Source: Cryptomeria japonica (taxonomy: Eukaryota > Streptophyta > Pinopsida > Cupressales > Cupressaceae). From it: a stretch of DNA of 64,000 nucleotides. The position numbers and the translations under genes are program-made. The stretch covers positions 226,892,915 to 226,956,914 of the forward strand of contig NC_081410.1 in assembly GCF_030272615.1 (NCBI RefSeq), given 5' to 3'. Below the pieces are notes generated by a model. That model saw only the letters and a program-made list of their open reading frames with translations, made no database searches and was not told where the DNA came from. Shown here piece after piece: positions 24,545 through 36,000 of the stretch. The stretch's first letter is position 1. The number at the start of each line of letters is the position of its first letter.

Positions 24545-25552
24545 GTGTTGGCTGAAGATATCTGGGCATACATCCATGTGAAACTTGATGAATTTAGTCA
24601 CCATGGGAGACTGTTGAATCTATGGAGAGACGAGCTAATTGGAGACAACCTTGAGGTAAAAATTAAATTCAAAACCATTGTTGAAAAGAAATTGAATACC
24701 TGGCATGATTTTCCCAATTTCTGCTATGATGATAAATGGGTAAGAATAGAAATGAGTAGATTCCATGATGAGTTTGTATGGCTAGATCAAACCTATCATA
24801 TCACTAAGGAAGTAATGAGGGTTATTACTGGTTTGAGCGATTCTAGGGCCATTCTTGCTCTGAAATCAACAAAGAACAAGGATGTAGTAGGCCTAATAGG
24901 GGCAACCTATGATGGGCATTCCCTATCCATCACTTCTATTAAAAACAAGGCCATAAAGTATCTATCAATGATGATAGGAAACAAACTCTACTTTACCAAC
25001 CGAGACAATTCCATTTTTGCTATGACAGTAAACATGGCTTATGAGATATTTGAGTTAAACAAGGACTTTGATCTCTATGAGATTTTGAAATAGCAATTCT
25101 TGGACAACTTTGTGCAGTGCAGTTAGAAGAAACACCCTTTCAAGTATGGAACCCTATCACTGTGTATTTTTGTTCTACTTTCTACAAGAAATTCCTAATC
25201 AAGGAAGAGTTCTTAGGTCACTAAACAGATTGATAGCTCATTGAATTGCAGAACTATTGAGGAGATTTCCTAAAAATGTGGCAAGGGAAGACACGTTCAC
25301 CTCCTATTTCTCTCTCTTTCAACTCAACATGTAGAGGAGAAAAAGGATTCTCAAGAAAATTATTGATAAATACGAAGAAGATATCACCTTTGTGTTTAGA
25401 ACTGACAAATGCTTCATGGAGGTCATTGTCCCAAAGAAATTTTGGATTCTGTCATTTAGTTATGCGGTTACTGGGGACATGATAGAAGGTACAACTCAAG
25501 TGTTGTTGAAGAGTCCTATGGATGACACACAAGAAAGGTTGGAACGACAATG
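24545..25552 (+). pseudogene. Unrecognised decayed reading frame, N-terminal part
   Basis: Open for 182 codons from 24545 (MLAEDIWAYIHVKLDEF). It has a mixed alpha-helical composition with a central FHDEFVWLDQTYHITKEVMRVITGLSD segment. After stops and frame changes near 25090-25300, a matching coding-like stretch resumes (FTSYFSLFQLNM, then IIDKYEEDITFVFRTDKCF, then SYAVTGDM) up to 25552. Together it resembles one long decayed protein, not random frames. The WLDQTYHIT...ITGLSD pattern is loosely reminiscent of extra ORFs carried by plant gypsy elements. I do not recognise the family and assign no function. Confidence 0.45.
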
Positions 25553-27143
25553 AAGAAGTCCTTGAAAATGAATATGGAACATACCATTAAAACCCATGAA
25601 AAGAATGTGAAGAAAGTCATTCGAGAATCAATGGAAAATGAAAATGTGACTAAAGAGGATATTACAGAGTTTAGGCAATTCAGAAGACTAGTTGGCTCAT
25701 TCAGAACCTCTACCAAAGAAAATAATCTGAAGGCACTTCCTCCATCTGGTTCCCTCAAAGAAAAGAAGAAGAAAGCTGCAAAAAAGAAAACCATAGAAAT
25801 TGAAACGGATAGCCTATTTGAGTCAATTGCACAAGGATAAATCCTGACATGAAATCCAATAGACCCCTTGATGCGGATAGCCTGTTTGAGTCAATTGCAC
25901 AAGGATAAATCCTGAAAGAGGTACAGGTGATCTCTACAATGAGGCTATTAATGAAGATAAATATAGTATAGTAAAAGATTTTATACTATATTGTGTTAAG
26001 TTAGATGCAGTTGCTGAAGATTTTAGAAAAGATATACCAGATGAATTGTGGAAAAAATTAATAGATAAGTTGCAAGAGAAGAAGAACAAGTCATTAAGGA
26101 TCATGCTTTTGATGTTTATGGTTCCACTCTTTTGGAAGAAAACAAAACCAGTCTTATAGAAGCCTATAAGACATAATTAAGGAGAAAGAAAGGTTTGGGA
26201 AGTCTCATGCTAGGAGAACAAGATGCAAAAGAAAAACTTAAGGAAGAAACCATTGAAAATTTAAAGACTATAGCCGAAAACCATGGAATGTTACCAACTG
26301 CTGATTTTGGCACCCTTACCAATTTGTCTGAGGATGTGTATATTGATCTAGGAATTGAAATACCTATCAAAAATTATGTAATGAGTGTACTTAAAAATTT
26401 TGTCGATCCTTAGGTAAACACCAATTTTGAAAAATATAAAGAAATAGAAAGCTTAGGTGATAGAGGTCAAGAAGGATAGGAGACATCAAAACAAGTAAGA
26501 AGTTAATCTAAACTAAAGGTAGTAACAGAGGAAAATATAGAGAATTAGGATACTATATATTAGGTGAGGAAGTGACTAAGGTTGTGATTGACATTGGTAC
26601 CAACTCTGGTACAATTGATGACTCCTTGAAGAGTCTACTCGCTTCACCTCTAAACTTCCAAAATTGATAGTTGAATTTGCTAAGGTTGATCTGGTATAGA
26701 AATTTTAGATTGGAGAAGCTCTTCTATCTTCTACCAAACAAGACTTTATAGGTGAGTCATAGAAGAAAGATAAAACTGTTGAAGAATTAAATACTGCACT
26801 TCATGTTGCTATACCTGAATGTGAATTAGATCTAGCTACCCCCAGTGTTAATAAATATAAAGTGTTAAATTCTCAAAAAAATCATTCAGAAAAATTGAAA
26901 GAAAAATATGAGAAAGAAAGAGAGGACAATACAAAGAGAAATTGTTGCTTGAACTTGAAAGTAAATGTGAGATTGTGCATCAACAACTCTCCAAAATTAT
27001 CTCTCATGGTCAATAATGTTTGTCAAATGGGAATGCACTCTTCTTATACAGTCTTCAGTGGCTGGACACCACAAAAAGTATTAAAGATAAAATCAACATT
27101 ATTGAAGACAAAATCCGGCAATCCTATGCTAATTACCAGTTAA
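25553..27143 (+). pseudogene. Unrecognised decayed reading frame, charged C-terminal part
   Basis: Continues the preceding remnant. 25550-25840 encodes a charged segment with KEKKKKAAKKKTIEIETDSL. A near-copy of the DSLFESIAQG stretch is repeated at 25878-25906, so a small duplication exists. 26195-26413 (MGSLMLGEQDAKEKLKEE) and 26862-27143 (HSEKLKEKYEKEREDNTK) are Lys/Glu-rich and could have formed coiled coils. Several frame changes separate them. Function is unknown. It may equally be more than one remnant. Confidence 0.35.
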
Positions 27144-28724
27144 TTTAGGATCTATCCGGCTCCAGCAGATCGACTATAGAAGAGATGCATAAGAAATATT
27201 TTGAGTTGCAGCAATAAAGAGACAATATAATTCTTCCTTTAGGTCAATTAAAAGACATGCATATCTATTATGAACCATGCACTTTCCAAGGCACAACATT
27301 TCAAGTATTTTGAACCCAGTTCAATGCAAGAAGTAGAGTAGGTGCATGTGTCCTTGCAGATGCAGATTGAGTTTTTGACAGAAGCCATTTCACATTGGGA
27401 CAAGCTTAAATATTCACGGACAACACACGTTCAAAAGATAAAGCATTTCTCCAGTTAACCTTGTTTAAAACACTGTCACACTAAATATATCATCATCAAA
27501 AGCTCTTAACAAACTGACTTTCACACATTTGCAATAGAAAATATGCTTGCACATGATTCACATTCACTTCACATCAATTCACACACCATCCAATCAACTC
27601 ATACATCTACACTACTTAAATATAAGTTAGATAGTCAAAAACCTGGTTAACAGTTGACCATAGACAGTGTATATAATATTACATAAAATAGACCACCCAG
27701 ACCAAAAACACTCAATGCAGTCCACTCCAAGAGATGGAGGGGACCAAAATCCAACACAACACATCCTTCTAAGTCAAATCCAATGAGTCACACATAGTAA
27801 CACATCCCCCAAAGTTGGCACCAAACATAACGTGTAGATAAATAATAAAACTTAACAACCAATCAACCCCAAAAAAAATTCCAGTGCAAATTACTTAATG
27901 TGGATCTCCGCAAACATGTTGAGATCGATGAAATATTCTAACTCAACCTCCAATGCATATTTGAACCAAAAAGCATGATCCAAACAAGATAATCCAATTG
28001 AGTATGCTAAAAACATAATACAACTGAACATACCAAGCACAAACCAACATAGCTCACTTATGGAACGGAAAAGACCACAAGGGAATTCAACTAGAATAAT
28101 CTATGAAACAAATAAACATGTTGTCAAAACCACATCACTTGAATTTACATATTTGGAAGCCACCAAGCATATTCTAGACCATTCTGATAGACACTCTTAC
28201 TGTTAGAAAGAAACAACAACTAATTTCATCATTTGAGCAATCAGAGGACCTGTAAACTTGATAATACATCACTCATAGAACATTTATTATATCCAAATCC
28301 ACACATCACTCATAGAACATTTATTATATCCAAATCCACACATCACTCATAGAACATTTATCAGAGGACCTGTAAACTTGATAATACATCACTCATAGAA
28401 CATTTATTATATCCAAATCCACACACAGTAGCCTTAAAAATTGGGATGAATATAAAATATTCTTCCATTTGGACATTAAATACTCTTTCCTACATATTGA
28501 GCCTGCCAGAACTATAACTTTTCAAAGACGCTTCATACATATTCGCCAAGCATTATATAAACATATGGATGTATACACTAATGAACACCGATTCCTATTA
28601 TCAAAATCAACAACAACACAAACTCAACCAAAATACTAGATAAAGAAACTAACCTCTATATAAGATCATATCCAAACCAAACTCCATTTGGAACATCAAG
28701 TTTGACATCAATGACAACATAACT
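27144..28724. other. AT-rich non-coding flank of E2
   Basis: No convincing reading frame or known repeat end is visible apart from the short duplications at 28241-28425. The 5 bp CAGAT at 28725-28729 is the E2 target duplication. Confidence 0.4.
28241..28425. repeat. Nested short direct repeats
   Basis: A 37 bp unit (CATCACTCATAGAACATTTA...) occurs at 28267-28303, 28304-28340 and partially at 28341-28360. The preceding TCAGAGGACCTGTAAACTTG block recurs at 28361, followed by another copy of the unit. Confidence 0.9.
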
Positions 28725-28729
28725 CAGAT

Positions 28730-31700
28730 TGTAGTACCCCTCCTCGGTTGAACTTTATTAGACTCATATTTTTGTTTACTTTCAGTGGATACATTACCAT
28801 TATGTGTTATTCAGACTTATATGACATTATTTCATGCTTTATCTGGATAGGAGATGCATAATTTATTTACAGTATTTTAGTACTTGTGATTTGTGGTATT
28901 TTATGGATAAGTATTATGTACTAACACTTTACTTTATCTATGCAATGTGTAATTATATGTTGCGTGTCTGCGAGTGTATTGGATGCGAGGGGATGATTTT
29001 CCTTCACTCACTCTAGTGAGACAGGGAACGTCATGATTCTCCTTCATCGGTGTGCATGCCATGTTTTCTATATTTATATATATACATGTGTGGTTCGGTG
29101 ATGCAGGATATTGCAAGTACAAGTACAGGGTACGTACGGGGTATCGTCTCCACCTGGCTTCACAGGTCTGAGTGTGCCTTATATTTGTCTGATGGAAGTG
29201 GAGGAGGTAGTAATTGACCCTAATCATACCTCAGTTACACTCTGTGAGTGTTGTCAATTAGTCGTTCATTTTGTTTTGTTCAGCCATCGAGTTGGTTGGT
29301 CTAACTTTTTCAGAGTCTGTGTTTGGGTGTTCTCAGTTGTGTGCCCTAGTAGATGTGATTAAATTTTTTGAGTTCATGACGTCACGTTATAGTTAGCATA
29401 TTTAATTTATGAAGTATAAATGCTTTAGCGACGATGAATTTCATTAATTAAATAAAGTGCTTAAATCTAGTAGCAATTTGCATTAATTTAAAAATATAGT
29501 TTTATTTAAACTTTAGGGTTAAATAAATAAAATTAAATGTATTTATTGTACTCTAGATTTAAAAAATAAATAAATAAAAAAATTGGAAATAAATAAAATA
29601 AGTTAAATAACTTTCCTAAATATTGTTTTTAGAAAGTTATTTAATTGCGCATGAGAAAAGAATAAAAGAAAAGGGAAAGTGTTGTTTTTGGAAGAATGCA
29701 TTTTTACTTGCCTTTTTGGAAAATTAGAAAAAAAATGAAATGATTTTTAGCTTAAGGGAGGATGATTATTATTTGGGAAAAGGAGGTGGTTGTGTGTGAA
29801 AAAAATTGTTTTGAGATTTTTGGAATGCATGTTCTTGGAGAAGGCCAAGATTTTGGAGATTGTTTGGGAAGGAGGTTCTGATTTCAGGTTGGAAGCTTGT
29901 TGCAGGATATAAGCTCTCCAACAAATTTCTTCCTGGAAAGCTCTACAGGTTGGACAACCTCTTCTTGTTGTTTTAAGAAAATCCATTTATTTCTTCCCTT
30001 CTTCTGAATGTTGTTTGTTTTAAAAAATAAAATAGATGATTAAATGCGGGCAGTATTGTTGGAGTATTGGTTATGAAGTTATTGAATATTTCAGTCCATT
30101 TGGTTTTAAAAATAAAGTGCAACTCTAGACCATTCCTTTTCATTTCATGTTCTTGGCTAAAATCCATTCTAGTTATATTTTTGGTTTATGAAAAGAATTT
30201 ATTTCCTTGGTTATGGTAGATTAAATTTGTGAAGTTTGGGGAAAGTTATGCTGGCAAAATTTTGCCAAAATTCCCTCTGCATGAAAGTTTTCAAATTTGG
30301 GAGAAAAGTTGGGTTTGCCAGAATATTTAGTTTCCAGCTATTTTGGTTTTGTTTTCGAAAAAGATTGTCTGGATTTGAGTTTTCTCCTCTCTATATTGTC
30401 TCAGAAATTGAGCCAGAGATTTAAATTATCTCTATTATTTAATATAGTTGTTCATTAAATTTTATATATCTCTGTGTATTTAGTTGTTAATTTATTTAAT
30501 TTACCTTGAGTTCTAAATTTAATTGTAAATTAATTTTAATTGGGTTAATGTTTTGAAATGGTGTTTTATTAAAATCATTTGATTTTTTTTAATACTTTGG
30601 GGGAGGCGGAGCCTGCTACCCCATGGCAGCAGATGCTACCCCAAGGTAGCGACTGCTACCTACGGTAATAGTGCTACCGTATGCTACCACAAGGTAGCAC
30701 TCGCTACCATATGGTAGCAGGCTACCTTGCAGTTAGCCTATTGTCTCTTTTTTTTAATGTTTAATTTTTTTTTAGTTTTAAAAAAACAATATCAATATAT
30801 ATATATATATATATATATTGAAAAGTAGTTATTGAATATGTTATTGTGTAGTTTTTTAAATGTTAGTTATTGAAAGTTAAATCTCCATTTAGCATGTAGA
30901 TTTCTATTTATTGGAAAGTAAATCTTCATTTTGGTATGTAGATTTTTATTTAGAAAATTAATCTTCATTTTAGCATGTATATTTTAATTATGATATAATT
31001 ATATGGTTTATATTCGAAGAATATATACTCATGTGATTATATTATATTATTATATATATTTCTAATTTAGAATTTAATCTATGTTATGGAAACCATTAAA
31101 TTGAGATATTTGGTAATTATTCTTAAACGTATGACTAGGGGAAAATTATTTAATGTGGTAAAATTTAGCTTTTTGGACAAATGACAATATGGAATTTCCT
31201 TTATTATATAGTTGTATTTTCATATTCTCTTAAGTAACTTTAATTGCAAGTTATTTATGCCTTGGCTATTTAAAGAAAAGATTGCTTGTTTTAGAATCTC
31301 AGTGTAAATGTTAATTGTAGTCAAAGCTTTATTTCGTTGCAATTTTAGTTGTGTTGTCGTCTTGTCGTAAATGGATATGCCCCTTGGTCAGAAGTTGTTG
31401 AGTAAACCTGTCAATGTAAGCCATTGTGTATTTTATTCCATATGGTCAACCCTGATTTATTGATAGTGTGCCTTTCACCTGCTTTTGGTCAGGATTAGTT
31501 ATGGTTGTCAGTTTCACCATAGTATTCTCATAGAGAGAAACCTTTCCTGTTAGTGTCCTATGAGAGAGAGTGGCTTTCAAGCGGGGGTCACACCCAAAGA
31601 GGATGGCAAGATAACCCCTCAAAAGTTAGTTAAGAAGTGATAACCTAATAATTGATTAGGGGGTGGGTAGCTAAAATATTAAACTAAGATAATGTACCTC

Positions 31701-32655
31701 GCACATGGTTGAGTGCTTGTATAGGCTCGGGATGTGGTGAGAAGGCCTAGAATGGCAAACCTACCACCTTGTCTTTACGAAGGGATTGGTAGGGTCTGCA
31801 TGATGCTTAGATGGAGTCGAGGGTTCGGGAGAGGTTACTAGGATAACCCAAGATGGGGGTCGGGACCTATGGAGGCCTACCTAGGCTAACCACCTTAAGC
31901 CATGTGATGACACTCTCTCCTTAGAGTCACTAGTGTTTATGAGTTGAGTCACATGGATGCTTGCGGAGTCATGTAGTTCTATCGTACTTGTCTTATTTTG
32001 TTTGCTTGAGGGTCTTCTACTATCTCCTAGCACGGTGGGGTAGTTCCATTTCGGGATCACATGGTCGGGTGGTAGTGCCACTTCCCATCGGATATCCTTG
32101 ATTGTATCTTCAAGCGAGGAAAGGCTTCGCTAGTGTTTCTTGGTTCATGGTTCATGTACCAACTCATGTTCGTGATCATTGTTCAGTTGAGACCTTGCGG
32201 TCATTGTATCAAACATTTATGTAAGCTTGGCATTGTAACTTTTGTATTCCGTGGTATTTTTGGATGCCATGTATTTATGGATATTGTAGTATTATATCAA
32301 TGGAATGTATGTTAATTCAGTTGCTTTAATCTTTTGTATAAATGATCTATGGAAAAATAAATGCATTGGAATACCTTGATTCTTTCTTTATGGAAATTAG
32401 ATGTATGAGTATGTTTTTAATTTAAGCATTTAATTTTCCTAATTAGATGAACAATTGGATTAACCATGGTGTTAATATAATCTGCGAATTAATCTTTGTT
32501 GGTAACCCTTAGGAAATCATGTGTTAGACTTTTGTTGTGTTATTAAACGTGCAATTGTTATAATTAAAGCACTTATCTTTTAAAAAAATAAATATTTCAT
32601 CCTTGAGTTTCCTAGTTGTGTTGTTTTCCTTTAGGGTTTCTAGTGGGGCACTACA
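28730..32655 (+). repeat. E2 5' LTR
   Basis: 3926 bp. Aligns end to end with 37511-41054 plus 50324-50739. Contains a palindromic array at 30611-30740, an (AT)n run and long AT-rich stretches. No protein is encoded. Open frames inside it recur in the other copy only because the LTR is repeated. Confidence 0.93.
30611..30740 (+). repeat. Palindromic array in E2 5' LTR (GCTACC...GGTAGC units)
   Basis: Units of about 18-22 bp built on GCTACC-N4-GGTAGC, including the perfect palindrome GCTACCATATGGTAGC near 30702. The array lies about 1.88 kb from the LTR start, the same offset as the unrelated array in the solo LTR. A T-rich tract and (AT)n (30795-30819) follow. Confidence 0.85.
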
Positions 32656-32657
32656 TT

Positions 32658-32669
32658 TGGTATCAGAGC
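32658..32669 (+). other. E2 primer-binding site (initiator Met tRNA type)
   Basis: TGGTATCAGAGC starts two bases after the LTR end. This is the standard plant retrotransposon site complementary to initiator tRNA-Met. Confidence 0.92.
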
Positions 32670-32800
32670 CAAGTTTCAACACTGGGTGTGTAGTGAGCCC
32701 ATTCAGCTTGACCTTTTTTGGCTTAGGTCTTAATGGTTGTGTTTCCCTTGTTTTATCCTTGCCGTAGATCTGAAAGTTTTCTCTTTTGTAGTGCTAGGTC

Positions 32801-34120
32801 ATGGTTAGGAAAGCTAGGGGAGGTGGTCATACGAGTGGTCACAGTAGAGGCAGAGGTGGAGGACGGAGCCGTGGTTCTAATCATCATAGTCCTTCACCAC
32901 CACCCACTCATGTGAGTGTTGAGTCGGAACAGTCTGTTCATCAGGATTCGCATCATGTAGGAGAGCAAGTTCCCGAAAGGGAAGAGCTGACACAGATGTT
33001 TCAGGATGTTATTGGCCAGGTTAGGCCCCGGGCCTGAGGTTGATCAACCTATTCATGCTCAAGTTGAGGAGTCGCATCAGCAGGTTCCAGAGGAGAGAGA
33101 GAGAGATCACCCAGGAGGAGGGAGATCTAGCAGATCGAGATCCAGCTTCCTTGGGTCACATAAAGGACTTGATGAGGTCCAACCCTCCCTTCTTTGATGG
33201 TAAGGGTACCGGTCCTGAGGTAGAGACCTAGCTTATCAGTCTGGATCGGTGTTTTGCTATGTTCCCATATAGTAGCAACACCAAGGCGAGATGTGCTATT
33301 ATGTTTCTCGGTAGTTTTGCTTCGATTTGGTGGAGGTTAGAGGAGGAGAAGATCGATGTGTGCATTAACACAATATCATGGGAGATATTTCTGAAGAGAT
33401 TCTAGGCACGATTTCTCTCACCCAATGGAGGCAGAATCGGGCTGATGAGTTCTACGCTTTGCATCAGTATGGTTTGTCAATGGATCAATTTGAGCACAGG
33501 TTCTATGAGCTTAAATAATATGTCAGAATTGGTAACAATGAGGCTATGCTTGTCCAACATTTCTTGAGGGGTTTGAATGACTGCATCAGCGAAGGAGTGA
33601 GGGTGTTTGAGCCAGCTTCAGTTGAGATAGTCATGGTGAAAGCCAGATTGGTTGAGCAGAACCTTAGCCATGCACTTGGTGGTCAGTCTGGTGTGCAGAT
33701 AGGGAGTGCACCTTTTAGTGGGAACAAAGCTCATGGGAATCAGTCCTAGTCAGCTACACCATTTAGGACTCCTTAGGCACCCACTAAGGGTGGACAACAG
33801 CAGCAACAACAACCATCAAGACCAAAACAATTCCAGGGCCAGCAAGGTGGCAAATCTCAATATAGGAAGAACAGGAACTGGCAGAGGAGCAGACAGGGCC
33901 CTTCAAGGCAGTCCTTGCAGAGTGCATCTCACGCCCCTAGCCGAGGAAGTTTCTAGCAGTCTAGTGGGTCGTCATGTAGTAGAGGACCAAGTAGGGGAGC
34001 TTGCTTCTCTTGTGGGCAGTTTGGTCACATAGCCGTGCAGTGCCCTCAACATTCCCACCATACAGGTAGTCAGAGGCCAGCAGCATCAGAGCCTACAGTG
34101 GGAGATGTAGGTAGATCCCA
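32801..34120 (+). pseudogene. gag: E2 gag polyprotein, decayed
   Basis: Starts MVRKARGGGHTSGHSRGRGG (32801), a basic Gly/Arg-rich N-terminus. After a frame change near 33025 the capsid region follows (NPPFFDGKGTGPEVET, then FLGSFASIWW, then YGLSMDQFEHRFYEL). A zinc knuckle CFSCGQFGHIAVQC (CX2CX4HX4C) lies at 34002-34043. Stops include TAG at 33230, 33402, 33748 and 33775, mostly where family members usually have Gln or Trp. It would have assembled the particle and packaged RNA. Confidence 0.82.
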
Positions 34121-34736
34121 TAGAGTGTTTGCAGTGGTGGATGATCGCCAGGTTGATCATCAGGGTACAGTTATTGAGGCAGTAAGTGTGTTGTGTGGAA
34201 TTCCTATCTCTATACTTTTTTATTCCGGTGCTTCAGATTCTTTCATTTCTTCATCCATTGTGGAGTGGTATGGACTCGTGTCTACTAAGTAGGTGGATAG
34301 GTGGCAAGTAGAGTTGGCTACGGGTGTGTGTGTTTCTGTAGATGCCTTTATTCCTAGTTGTGAGTTGAACCTAGGAGTCGTAGTTACTTCAGTTGACCTT
34401 CGGGTCATTCCTTTGGGTTCTTATGGAGTTGTGTTGGGGATGGATTGGCTTTCATCTCATAGTGCTCATGTGGACTGTCGAAAGAAGATAGTGGAGTGTT
34501 TAGATGACCTTGGCAGGGAAGTGGAGATTGTTGGAGTTCAGAGACTGATATCCCTACGTATGATTTCCGCTATGCAACTTAAGTGGTGCAAGCATAGAGG
34601 GTGTCATCTTTTTGCAGTTACTCTTGAGGATGTGGATGAAAAAGAGAGTCGAGAAATAACTCTTGATGGTCACCCTATTCTTCGAGAATATGCTGATGTG
34701 TTTCCGTTGGATATTCCTAGTATGCCTCCAAAGTGA
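34121..34736 (+). pseudogene. E2 aspartic protease, decayed and active-site mutant
   Basis: The region HRVFAVVDDRQ leads into ISILFYSGASDSFIS, the retropepsin active-site loop. The catalytic Asp before Ser-Gly is Tyr here (TAT at 34221-34223, one base from GAT). The later VVLGMDWLSSHSAHVDC motif is well kept. A TAG at 34290-34292 also interrupts it. The protease would have processed the polyprotein, and the mutation alone should inactivate it. Confidence 0.8.
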
Positions 34737-36000
34737 GACATAGATTTTCGCATTGACTTAGCTCCTGGTGCAGAACTTATTTCGAGAGCTCCATATCAGA
34801 TGACTACTCAGGAGTTGAGTGAGTTGAAGTTGCAGATAGAAGAATTGTTGGCCAAGGGATTCATTCGTCCTAGTGTTTCCCCTTGGGGTGTGCCTGTTAT
34901 CTTTGTTAAGAAGAAGGATGGTTCTCTTCAGTTATGAATTGATTACCAATAGCTGAGTAAGGTAACCATCCAGAATCGATATCCATTGCCTTGTATAGAT
35001 GATCTTTTCGATTAGGTAAAGGAAGCCAAGGTGTTCTCTAAGATTGATCTGAAATCTAGGTATCATCAGTTGTGCATTCAGGATGGAGACATTCATAAGA
35101 TGATGTTTCGTACTTGTTATGGTCACTATGAGTTCATAGTGGTGCCATTTGGGTTGACAAACGTGCCTTCAATTTTCATGTGCCTCATGAATGGGGTTTT
35201 TCGCACATACCTTGATCATTTTGTCCTTGTGTTCTTGGATGACATACTGATTTATTCTAGATCTATGGAAGATCATGAGGGTCACTTGCATCAGGTGTTA
35301 CAATGCTTGATAGAGAAACATCTTTATGCCAACTTGGCGAAGTGTGACTTCTTCCAGTCATAGGTGAACTATCTTGGTCATGTGGTTTCGGGACAAGGTG
35401 TATCCGTGGATCCTTCAAAGATCCAAGCCATTGTTGATTGGCCAACACCGACCAACATTTCAAAAGTTCAGAGATTTATGGGTTTGGCTGGATATTACTG
35501 TAGCTTTGTTCAGGGCTTTTCTCGAATAGGACACCTAATTTCTTCTCTTCAGAGGAAAGGGAAGAAGTTTGTTTGGTCAGAGCAGTGTGAGTCAGCTTTT
35601 CGTACCTTGAAGGAACTCCTTGTTAGTGCTTCGATTTTGGCAGTTCCTGATCCATCTAGAGATTTTATAGTATGCATAGATGCCTCTTTAGAAGGTATAG
35701 GTGCAGTGCTTATGCAGGATGGATGTGTGGTTGCCTATGAGTCTCGCAAACTCAAGAACCACGAGTTGAACTATCCAGTTCATGATTTGGAGTTGGCAGT
35801 TGTAGTGCATGCTTTTGTTAGATGGCAACATTTTCTATTAGGGTGTCGGTTTGAGTTGCATAGTGATCACCGCAGTTTGCAGTATATTTTCACACAACCG
35901 AACTTGAATGCTCGACAGCGGAGATGGATGGAATTCCTCTGCGAGTATGATTTTGAGGTTCGTTATATTTAGGGGAAAGAGAACGTGGTGGCAGATGCTT
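34737..36000 (+). pseudogene. pol: E2 reverse transcriptase and RNase H, decayed
   Basis: The RT starts after a TGA (34736) with [16 protein letters not shown]. It continues through [33 protein letters not shown] (first catalytic Asp kept), [12 protein letters not shown] and the FLDDILIYS catalytic box (about 35230-35258). The [10 protein letters not shown] and [15 protein letters not shown] connection follows. RNase H has [22 protein letters not shown] and [11 protein letters not shown] with its acidic residues. TGA/TAG stops at about 34935, 34950, 35013, 35361 and 35970 kill it. Catalytic residues are otherwise kept. Confidence 0.9.

Noticed and set aside
28934-29362. Open frames in the E2 LTR that recur at 37719-38135
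   Set aside because: They recur only because the LTR is duplicated. Substitutions between copies do not look protein-constrained.
30236-30424. 62-codon frame in the E2 LTR, also at 39018
   Set aside because: The same LTR-duplication effect, with no domain and no start context.
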